Assembly (NCBI RefSeq): GCF_028618665.1
Contig: NZ_JAQITF010000008.1
Location: 1-64,000 of the forward strand
DNA length: 64,000 nucleotides
Source: Bartonella sp. AU16XJBT
GTDB taxonomy: Bacteria; Pseudomonadota; Alphaproteobacteria; Rhizobiales; Rhizobiaceae
Direction: 5' to 3'
Shown in pieces: positions 1 through 7,103 of this stretch. Under the pieces are notes generated by a model that worked only from the letters and a program-made list of their open reading frames with translations, was not told where the DNA came from and did not search any database. Positions within the stretch are counted from its first letter, which is position 1, and each line of letters opens with the position of its first letter. The position numbers and the translations under genes are program-made.

Positions 1-414
1 GGATTGTTCCACAACGCTGTGATAATCACTAGAGGTTTTATCCTTGTTAAAGGCAATATTGGTTGACGCCGCATCATCCTTTTTTCCACCATTAAAGCCA
101 ACAGAAACAGAGTTTTGCTTGCTGGAACTTTGTCCCGTATCACTGAGGCTGGTAATGGTGAAATCACCACCACCCCCCATCTCTACACGGTTTGCAGAAA
201 CCACGGCGCCTGCAAATGTAGTATTTCCCCCACTATTGGTATGAACAGTGCCCGTCCCTATAACATGGCTGTTCTTGTGTAGTACTTATTCACTGGAGCC
301 CTTTCCTTTTCCAAAGGAAGCATTGCCCATCCACCCAGGACCACCCGCACCATAGGTGTAGCCAACATTCACGGAAGCACTTTGCGAATGATTTTGCGTT
401 ATTAAGGCTTGCAT
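1..414 (-). pseudogene. Filamentous haemagglutinin/CdiA-type repeat fragment, broken
   Basis: Reading the minus strand from about 414 to the window edge gives a Gly/Ser/Asn-rich protein in one frame, with phrases typical of FHA/CdiA haemagglutinin repeats: NHSQSASVNVGY, GAVVSANRVEMGGGDFTITS, LSDTGQSSSKQNSVSVGF and SSDYHSVVEQS. An in-frame TAA (286-288) interrupts it after GKGKGSSE, and similarity resumes at once after the stop. No signal peptide or TPS secretion domain is present, and the 5' side runs directly into the end of the next gene. It therefore looks like an internal scrap of a large two-partner-secreted adhesin. The gene may continue beyond position 1. Family assignment rests on motif recognition; the stop is seen directly. 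Confidence 0.65.
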
Positions 415-814
415 TCAGGTTGTTCTGGATGCTTTTTACAACATGGGCTGTTTAAGCGCCTCTTGACACTTCGCTGGGGAATGACAGCCCCAGGTTGGTA
501 AATGGGAAGGTTTTCTTCTTTAAATGTATAACACCATCCTCCTGCTCTCGAAAGTTCCTCATTTTTATAGCGAAATCCTGATTGAATCATGCAAGCATAA
601 ATTGTCGCTTTTGCATTAATGCTTACCTTTCTGTTTTCTGAATCCTCATCATAAGGAGTTGGCATGCCACATTCTACAAGGCTTTTCCTACTTCTGTAAA
701 ATCTGCTCTTGGCTTCTCCCACATGTATATGTATCCTGGAGAAGGCTTAAAAAAATTACACCCAGCTATAATAAACAAGACTATCACACTCAATAGTTTT
801 AAGATGTATTTCAT
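402..814 (-). pseudogene. Small lipoprotein gene with a single-base frameshift
   Basis: An ATG at 814, behind a GGGGGC ribosome-binding site, opens a frame with a classic lipoprotein signal: a charged start, LLSVIVLFIIAGC (lipobox, Cys19), then NFFKPSPGYIYMWEKPRADFTEVGKAL and a stop. The reading continues smoothly in the neighbouring frame as SLVECGMPTPYDEDSENRKV and on to CCKKHPEQPECKP, ending at 402. One extra A in the AAAA run just before the switch would restore a protein of about 137 residues. The mature part is Cys-rich near its end. The product is unrecognised. It lies immediately upstream of the haemagglutinin fragment on the same strand. A sequencing error in the A run is an alternative to a real mutation. 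Confidence 0.6.
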
Positions 815-1030
815 TTCTTGCCCCCTGATTTAATTGAATTAATTTGTATACGGTGAGATGAGCCATAGAACGATGTACACACATCACTTGCATGACCATA
901 ACAAGCATGAACAGTAAGCAGTGTTTTTTATTCAATTTTTAGAGATTTCCACGCATATAGAAATCCTTTTTGCTTTTTTGGTCATTTTTAGGTGATTTTG
1001 CAGTAGTAAGATTCACTTTTACTTCATTTT

Positions 1031-1116
1031 TTCAAAGGGTCTTCAAAGCCGATTTTTTTGACTTTTACAGACTTTTTAAAATCTTCAAAGAATTTTCAAA
1101 GACCTTTCAAAGCCTT
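1031..1116. repeat. Array of TTCAAAG boxes in 11-bp register
   Basis: Exact TTCAAAG occurs at 1031, 1042, 1084, 1095 and 1106, with spacings 11, 42, 11 and 11. In the 42-bp gap, weaker T-rich versions (TTTTTTG, TTTACAG, TTTAAAA at 1053, 1064, 1075) keep the 11-bp register. Boxes spaced by about one helical turn on one DNA face suggest an iteron-like or cooperative protein-binding site, or phased bending. The function is inferred. Confidence 0.55.
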
Positions 1117-1179
1117 TTCTCATTTTTACCGTCAAATTCCGATTTTTGCCATTTTTGACTTTTTTTTACAATTTAAACT

Positions 1180-1197
1180 GTCAAAATCCATTTTGAC
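1180..1197. promoter_or_regulatory. Perfect palindrome, possible operator
   Basis: GTCAAAAT, a 2-base spacer, then ATTTTGAC: an exact 8-bp inverted repeat just beyond the TTCAAAG array. The dyad looks like a dimeric-repressor site, but there is no adjacent regulator gene and it is about 640 bases from the next start. Confidence 0.35.
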
Positions 1198-1833
1198 AAA
1201 ACGTGTATTTAATGGTAAAAATTGTATATAAAAACAATAAACTATCACGTCTTCCTATCGTAATCCCATTGAGTATAAAACCTACTGTCAAATTATAATA
1301 GATAAAATTCCAGTAATGCCCTTCATATTCATTATTGAGAATCTCTTCCTATACATTATAGTTTTCATGTTTTTTATTATAAACTAAATAATAAACATTG
1401 TTTTTATAGTTTTAATCCGTAAAAAGTTTAATCAATGTTATTATCTCCAAATGTATTAAAAAATAATATTAAGCTCATTTCATAAAAATGATGCAATCAT
1501 CACATATTATTTTATATATGATACATAAAAAATATTACATAATATGTTTTAAAAGATTCCAATAAAATATATTTATAAGTTATTATAATTATAAAAATAT
1601 ACATTAACACATCAATAAATGATTTAAAAATCTTTTTTGTAATTATTACTGTTACTTTTTTACAATAATTTTTATAAAAAATTACATCTATATTTATAAT
1701 ATGTATTTTTAATATTGACTAAAAACACATAATGAAATATGCATTTTATTTGTAAAGTAAATTATATACACATATTGTATATTTGTAGTATGTTTACTTA
1801 CATATATAATTTAAAAATATTTGAGGTAAAGTT

Positions 1834-2190
1834 ATGGTGAAAATATTTAAAAATTATGTCTTAAGTGTTTTTATAGCGAGCACTTTTTTTCTTTCACAAA
1901 CTGTAAATGTTAATGCAAACTATTTGGGAAATAATGCTCCAAAAGAGGAATTTTCTGTTCCTCTAATGGAACAAGTAAAGAATGCGAAATCTGATGCAGT
2001 TTCTACCACTGCTTTCTATGTTCCATCTGTAAATTATCAAACAGAAAATGGGGCAACCTTTGAAGGAAAAGTTGAAAAGGTCGTTGAGCCTATGACTATA
2101 GGAGTGGGACTATTGTTTGCTGGATATGCAATGAGTTTTATAGGATCCATAATAAGTTGGATAAAGGACATAGTGTTGATGTTCAAATAA
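1834..2190 (+). CDS. Small exported protein, paralogue 1 of 3
   Basis: A 118-residue protein of unrecognised family. Residues 1-28 form a Sec signal peptide (basic MVKIFKNY, hydrophobic core, probable cleavage VNA|N after Ala28). A variable polar stretch follows. Residues 77-87 (FEGKVEKVVEP) form the core shared with both neighbours. Then comes a hydrophobic segment (88-115, containing GVGLLFAGY) and a short tail ending MFK. The start ATG follows TTGAGGTAAAGTT, which holds a GAGG ribosome-binding site. It is the first of three tandem copies, each with its own leader and ribosome-binding site. The expected location is periplasmic with a C-terminal membrane anchor, or a membrane-active peptide; both are inferences. 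Unlike paralogues 2 and 3 it lacks a GxxxGxxxG run. Confidence 0.75.
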   Translation: MVKIFKNYVLSVFIASTFFLSQTVNVNANYLGNNAPKEEFSVPLMEQVKNAKSDAVSTTAFYVPSVNYQTENGATFEGKVEKVVEPMTIGVGLLFAGYAMSFIGSIISWIKDIVLMFK

Positions 2191-2219
2191 TTCAATGCAG
2201 TGTATAACGCTAGAATAGT

Positions 2220-2269
2220 AGCTTCATTATGTATTATTGATTTCTTATAATTCATTACATAATGAAGCT
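2220..2269 (+). repeat. Long inverted repeat between paralogues 1 and 2
   Basis: AGCTTCATTATGTA (2220-2233) and its exact complement TACATAATGAAGCT (2256-2269) form a 14-bp stem around a 22-base loop, 30 bases after the first paralogue stops. There is no T run on the 3' side, so it is not a typical rho-independent terminator. It may protect the 3' end of the mRNA or be a structured regulatory element. Confidence 0.55.
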
Positions 2270-2369
2270 CATATTACTACAAAATATAAATGATGTAGAT
2301 TAAATCCAAATATCCAAAGTATAAATTTACGCATATATATTGAGTAGTATAAAGTATTTGAGGTAAATT

Positions 2370-2732
2370 ATGATTAAATTGTTTAAAAATCATATATTAA
2401 GTATTTTAATTATGTCTGCATTTTCTCTTTCTCAGGTTGTAAGTGTGCATGCAAATTATTTGCAAAATAGTGCTCATCGTGAAAATACTTTTGTTTCTGC
2501 AATAGAACAGAAAAAAAAGGATGCAGTCCATCTCGTTTCTCTCTATACACAAAATCTAAATCATGGTGTTGGAAATGAAACTACCATTGAAGGAAAATTT
2601 GAAAAGATCGTTGAACCTCTTACACTTGGAACTTTTGGGATTGGGGTAGCCATTGGATATGCATCAAGTATGGTAGGCATGTTTTTAGGATGGATAATAG
2701 GCAAAATAATATCGCATTTTAAATCTCGTTAA
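2370..2732 (+). CDS. Small exported protein, paralogue 2 of 3
   Basis: A 120-residue protein clearly related to its neighbours. The signal peptide covers residues 1-28 (MIKLFKNH..., cleavage probably VHA|N). The shared core IEGKFEKIVEP is at residues 73-83. A Gly-rich hydrophobic C-terminus (84-115) contains G103-x3-G107-x3-G111, and the tail HFKSR is basic. The Gly pattern is that of a glycine zipper, which packs membrane helices in several pore-forming or oligomeric small proteins. The start is preceded by TTTGAGGTAAATT, nearly the same leader as paralogue 1. The middle part (residues 30-70) is the least conserved. No known function. A role in host interaction or membrane activity is only inferred. 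Confidence 0.75.
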   Translation: MIKLFKNHILSILIMSAFSLSQVVSVHANYLQNSAHRENTFVSAIEQKKKDAVHLVSLYTQNLNHGVGNETTIEGKFEKIVEPLTLGTFGIGVAIGYASSMVGMFLGWIIGKIISHFKSR

Positions 2733-2943
2733 AATTAAAATTTCATCAGAATAAGATCTTCTCGTATAAGACATCATACTATGAATATATTCTCTGCTCA
2801 TCCATAGTTGATGACAAAAAACGAATGAATTATCACATTAAAAATGAAAAAAGCTTTAAATGCTTCTGTTTCCCTCAATGTGCACTAATTCTGCCGATGC
2901 ATCTATTCAATTCAAATTAAAGTAAAAGTATTGGTGATAAATT

Positions 2944-3306
2944 ATGATTAAAGGATTGAAAACTTACGTATTAAATATTTTTATAGCGGTTGCTTTTTTA
3001 CTTTCGCAAATTATAAATGTTCATGCTAATCAGTTCAAAAATGATGCTCAATGGGAAACTGTTTCTCTCATAGAACAAGGAAAGAAAAGAGCTGTCAATA
3101 TGGCTGCTCTTTATGTACCAAGTTTCACTCATGGTGCCAAAAATGAATCTGCCATTGAAGGAAAAGTTGAGAAAGTGTTTGAACCGATTACTCTAGGTTT
3201 TTTTTCTACAGTAGGCGCTTTGGGTTTTGGATTCTTGACCGGATCTGTTATGGCCATATTTAGCGGGATAATCGGATGGGCAATCGGAAAAATTAGAGGC
3301 AAATAA
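2944..3306 (+). CDS. Small exported protein, paralogue 3 of 3
   Basis: 120 residues with the same plan: signal peptide 1-28 (hydrophobic FIAVAFLLSQ, cleavage VHA|N), a polar variable part, and the core IEGKVEKVFEP (71-81). A Gly-rich hydrophobic region (82-118) ends with G111-x3-G115-x3-G119 and a final Lys. It shares the YVPS segment with paralogue 1 (FYVPSVNY against LYVPSFTH), so the three are mosaics of one another. The start follows TTGGTGATAAATT, a weaker ribosome-binding site than the other two. A strong terminator lies 49 bases downstream. The family is not recognised; tandem duplication followed by divergence is evident. Confidence 0.75.
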   Translation: MIKGLKTYVLNIFIAVAFLLSQIINVHANQFKNDAQWETVSLIEQGKKRAVNMAALYVPSFTHGAKNESAIEGKVEKVFEPITLGFFSTVGALGFGFLTGSVMAIFSGIIGWAIGKIRGK

Positions 3307-3354
3307 TTCAAAGATACTCAATTATTTTTTCTATTTAAAATAGGAATATTTTAC

Positions 3355-3386
3355 AGCCTGCTTTACATCATTTGGCAGGCTTTTTT
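3355..3386 (+). terminator. Rho-independent terminator of the small-protein cluster
   Basis: AGCCTGC (3355-3361), a 13-base loop, GCAGGCT (3375-3381) and six T residues (3381-3386) make a textbook intrinsic terminator 49 bases after paralogue 3. It is the clearest terminator in the window. Confidence 0.85.
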
Positions 3387-3943
3387 ATGCTTTCTATGAA
3401 TAAGCTTTAGATTACCATACTGTATAGCACAAATGTAATACTTATTCGTATATAAAATGATAAATTAAGTTAAACAAAGATTATTAAAAATATACATCTG
3501 CGCACGAAATGCCATAAAATTACCTTATAAATTTTCCACTGTGAATCTCAAGATGTATCATTTCAACATTTATTGTAGTAGATTTAATTGTTACACAGTA
3601 TAAGAGCATAAAATAGCTCTGGATAATTGAGTTTTACAAAAGAGTTCTTCAATAAATACTTATTCTATCTATTTGATTTTATTATTCAGGAAGATACATA
3701 AGTAAAGATTAAGCTGTAAGTTTAAGTGAATGAATAATAGAGAGAAAATTTTCGACTGTAACAGGTTTTCTGTGTACATTTGACGTTTATATCTCAAAAA
3801 TAATAATGTTTAAGACTATTTCTTTCATTATTGATTCAAAAAAAAGAAAATAAGCTTCTATCCATTTAATAATTTAAATATTATGAAAAACATGAAATAA
3901 ATAACTTCATCAATTTGCCAGAAATAAAAAAAGGATAAAACTT
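3387..3943. other. Intergenic region, nothing recognised
   Basis: About 560 bases of AT-rich DNA between the paralogue terminator and thrC. No coding frame, tRNA or clear structured element was found. The thrC promoter must lie here. Confidence 0.6.
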
Positions 3944-5341
3944 ATGAAATATATCAGCACGAGAGGCGTATCTCCTGCTTTAAGCTTTACAGAAACGATC
4001 ATGACAGGGCTGGCAAATGATGGTGGACTTTATCTTCCAGATAAATTTCCGCAATTATCATTTGATGCGTTACGCGCACTTCGTGGTCAGTCTTATACAA
4101 CAATTGCTAAAACACTTCTGTGGCCCTTTGTGAATAACGAGATCGAGTATACAGCTTTTGAAAATATGGTTACTGAATCTTATGCAACCTTCCACCATCC
4201 AGCAGTCTGTCCATTACGACAAACTGGAACAGATGAATTTATTCTTGAACTCTTTCATGGGCCTACTTTAGCTTTTAAAGATGTGGCAATGCAGTTTCTT
4301 TCTCGACTGATGGATTATGTTTTAACTAAAAAAAATAGATGTGCAACGATTATTGCTGCAACATCGGGTGACACAGGGGGAGCTGCAATACAAGCTTTTG
4401 CTGGGAAAAAACACTCAGATATTTTTATTTTATTTCCTAAAGGACGTGTATCACCTGTTCAACAACGGCAAATGACAACCAATCAAAGTACAAATGTTCA
4501 TGCCATTGCCATTGAAGGAAATTTTGATGATTGCCAGGCTCTTGTCAAAGCAATGTTTAATGATCATCATTTTCGTAAGAAAAGAGCCCTTTCAGGTGTT
4601 AATTCTATAAATTGGGCGCGTATTATGGCGCAAATTGTTTACTATTTTTCATCTGCACTTTCTTTAGGTGCGCCTGATAGAGCAGTTTCATTTACTGTTC
4701 CTACTGGAAATTTCGGTGATATTTTTGCAGCTTATGTCGCTGCTCGTATGGGTTTACCCATTGCTCAACTGGTTATTGCAACAAACGATAATGACATCCT
4801 TGCACGTACATTAACCAGTGGCACTTACGAAACACAACCAATCGTCCATACAACTTCACCTTCTATGGATATTCAAGTCTCTTCTAATTTTGAACGTTTA
4901 CTCTTTGAAAGTAGCAATCGTGATCCAATGTGGATTCGCAATGCAATGGAAAACTTGAAAAAAACGGGATCTTTCACTCTTGATGAAAAGCAACTCAAAA
5001 ATATTCGTTCCCTCTTTTCCGCTGGAAAAAGTAACATGGCTGAAACAGCACAAACAATTGATCGTGTCTATAAAGAAAGTGGCTATCTTGTTGATCCACA
5101 TACAGCCGTCGCCCTTAAAGTAGCGCGCGAAAATAAAAAACCACATATTCCAATGATCGTTCTTGCCACAGCTCATCCTGCTAAATTTCCTGATACGATT
5201 AAAAATGCTTGCGGTCTTCATGCCCCATGGCCATCTCATCTCAATGATATCATGGAAGGTGAAGAACACTTCATAAGTCTTGCTAATGATGAAAAAATAG
5301 TAAAAGATTATATTTCTTTAAAATCGCGTGCATCTTATTAA
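3944..5341 (+). CDS. thrC: Threonine synthase
   Basis: Converts O-phosphohomoserine to threonine and phosphate with pyridoxal phosphate; last step of threonine synthesis, cytosolic. The 465-residue length fits the long fold-type-II threonine synthases. Visible marks are the N-terminal YISTRG, FHGPTLAFKD with the PLP lysine at 112, the phosphate-binding SGDTGGAA (141-148), and TVPTGNFGD near residue 250. The start ATG follows AAAAGGATAAAACTT, with an AAGGA ribosome-binding site. The partner gene thrB (homoserine kinase) lies 7 kb away on the other strand and lysC near the right end, so the pathway is scattered. An M16 peptidase gene follows after 84 bases. Confidence 0.95.
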   Translation: MKYISTRGVSPALSFTETIMTGLANDGGLYLPDKFPQLSFDALRALRGQSYTTIAKTLLWPFVNNEIEYTAFENMVTESYATFHHPAVCPLRQTGTDEFILELFHGPTLAFKDVAMQFLSRLMDYVLTKKNRCATIIAATSGDTGGAAIQAFAGKKHSDIFILFPKGRVSPVQQRQMTTNQSTNVHAIAIEGNFDDCQALVKAMFNDHHFRKKRALSGVNSINWARIMAQIVYYFSSALSLGAPDRAVSFTVPTGNFGDIFAAYVAARMGLPIAQLVIATNDNDILARTLTSGTYETQPIVHTTSPSMDIQVSSNFERLLFESSNRDPMWIRNAMENLKKTGSFTLDEKQLKNIRSLFSAGKSNMAETAQTIDRVYKESGYLVDPHTAVALKVARENKKPHIPMIVLATAHPAKFPDTIKNACGLHAPWPSHLNDIMEGEEHFISLANDEKIVKDYISLKSRASY

Positions 5342-5425
5342 AGTTAGCTGCATTAATTTAAATCAAGGATATTCTAATACCCTTTAAGATGAGGTATTTA
5401 GCTTGTTTAATGGAGTTGTAAATAC

Positions 5426-6700
5426 ATGGATGTAGATGTCTGTCGCCTTAGTAATGGTTTGACTATCGCCACACATACAATGCAACAGATTGATAGTGTC
5501 GCACTCGGAATATGGGTTAAAGTGGGCTCACGCAATGAAACCTTCACACAGCATGGTATTGCCCATCTGCTTGAACATATGGCTTTTAAAGGAACCGAAA
5601 ACCGTACCGCTTTTCAAATTGCAACTGATATTGAAGATGTTGGCGGTGAAATCAATGCCACAACCAGTATTGAAACAACAGCTTACTTTGCACGTGTTCT
5701 TAAAAGCGATATCCCACTTGCTATCGACATTTTAGCCGATATTTTAATGCATTCAAAATTTGACGAAGCTGAACTAGAACGAGAAAAACAAGTCATTTTT
5801 CAGGAAATTGGTGCCGCCCATGACACGCCTGATGATATTGTTTTTGATCACTTTACAGAAACAGCCTTTCGTCATCAATCCCTTGGTCGCTCTATTTTAG
5901 GAACAGCTAAAACTATTCAATCATTTACATCTGCCGATCTTCATGATTTCATCAATAAACAATATAGTGCAGATCGTATGATCGTTGTTGCAGCAGGAGC
6001 TGTAAAACACGAAAGCTTTCTAAAAGAAGTTGAAAGTCGTCTTGGTACTTTTCGCTCCCATTCAACCGCCTCTCTTACTAATCTTGCAAATTATGTTGGC
6101 GGCGACTTTCGTGAATATCGCGATTTAATGGATACACAAGTTGTTCTAGGGTTTGAAGGGCGTGCTTATCACGCCCGTGATTTTTATGCGAGCCAAATTC
6201 TTTCAATCATTCTTGGTGGCGGGATGTCCTCACGTCTTTTTCAAGAAATAAGAGAAAAACGTGGATTATGCTATTCTATTTATGCTTTTCATTGGGGATT
6301 TTCTGATACTGGACTTTTTGGTGTTCATGCAGCTACTGGACAAGAAGGGCTCAAAGAACTTCTGCCTGTGATTCTTGATGAACTTTGCAAGGCAAGCAAA
6401 AATATTCACGCCAATGAACTCCAACGAGCACAAACGCAATATCGTGCTAATCTCACAATGTCACAGGAAAACCCTTCTAGTCAAGCACATCTCATTGCTC
6501 GCCAAATACTTCTTTACGGTCGCCCCATTCCAATATCGGAAACAATTGAACGCCTCAATCTTATCACCCCTACAAGGTTAACAAATTTAGCGCATCGTCT
6601 TTTTACAAGCTCCACGCCAACACTCACTGCTGTTGGACCGGTAGGCCCCCTCATGAATTTTGATGATTTAACGTCAACTCTTTCATATAAGCTAAAGTAA
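5426..6700 (+). CDS. M16 family zinc peptidase, processing-peptidase-like
   Basis: A 424-residue insulinase-family metalloprotease similar to bacterial PepR/mitochondrial processing peptidase beta. The inverted zinc motif HLLEH (His47, Glu50, His51) and the third ligand Glu127 in KQVIFQEIG, 76 residues later, are present, so it should be catalytically active. The C-terminal half holds the second M16 fold, with GGGMSSRLFQEIREKRGLCY, the arginine-containing segment that helps bind substrate. No signal peptide, so cytosolic. The ATG follows GGAG at 9-base spacing. Its position directly after thrC is common in related rhizobial genomes. The exact substrate is unknown. Confidence 0.9.
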   Translation: MDVDVCRLSNGLTIATHTMQQIDSVALGIWVKVGSRNETFTQHGIAHLLEHMAFKGTENRTAFQIATDIEDVGGEINATTSIETTAYFARVLKSDIPLAIDILADILMHSKFDEAELEREKQVIFQEIGAAHDTPDDIVFDHFTETAFRHQSLGRSILGTAKTIQSFTSADLHDFINKQYSADRMIVVAAGAVKHESFLKEVESRLGTFRSHSTASLTNLANYVGGDFREYRDLMDTQVVLGFEGRAYHARDFYASQILSIILGGGMSSRLFQEIREKRGLCYSIYAFHWGFSDTGLFGVHAATGQEGLKELLPVILDELCKASKNIHANELQRAQTQYRANLTMSQENPSSQAHLIARQILLYGRPIPISETIERLNLITPTRLTNLAHRLFTSSTPTLTAVGPVGPLMNFDDLTSTLSYKLK

Positions 6701-7103
6701 AGAAATGCTTTTTAAAAAGAAGCATCACAATGAACATGAATATATTTTATCATAAAATTTACCACAAAAATTCTTCTCATTAAATAAGTTTTGGAAATAT
6801 TAGGCAAAGAGGCGTACAAAACTATCCAATTCCTCCTTCATGTGATAGAGATTCTAATGTGTAAAGCTGTATCCGTGAAATTTAAAAATTCATGATATAA
6901 TTTTGCCCTTTTAAAATATAAAATTCCATCCGTTTCAAGTTTCATTGAAGCAAATGGGTATATGGTCTATTTATATATAAAATCATATAACTTAAGAGGA
7001 AGTGATCACAATTTATTCTGTAAATAAGTTATAAAAGGTGAACGCTTTTTCTCAAAAATCTAAATGGAAATTAAGCATCCTAAAATATTGAGAGTGGGAC
7101 ATT
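6701..7103. other. Intergenic region, nothing firm
   Basis: About 400 AT-rich bases. A weak hairpin (ATGCTT 6705-6710 with AAGCAT 6720-6725) just after the M16 peptidase stop lacks a T run. No coding frame is convincing. Confidence 0.5.

Larger units (their letters stand above)
815..1833. other. AT-rich intergenic region, no gene seen
   Basis: About 1 kb of very AT-rich DNA separates the broken lipoprotein gene from the small exported paralogues. It holds the phased TTCAAAG array and a palindrome (listed separately). The short frame at 970-1158 encodes only a Phe-rich string produced by the array and is not supported as a gene. The last 100 bases before 1834 must hold the promoter of the first paralogue, but no clear -35/-10 pair can be chosen among so many AT runs. 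Confidence 0.7.

Noticed and set aside
970-1158. 62-codon Phe-rich frame in the AT-rich left region
   Set aside because: It is the translation of the phased TTCAAAG array, has no ribosome-binding site and no plausible protein character.
1834-3306. Trw (TrwL) pilin or other type IV secretion paralogues
   Set aside because: Tandem small exported proteins recall trwL arrays, but no other trw/virB gene is nearby and the core EGK-x-EK-x-x-EP is not one I know from VirB2-type pilins.
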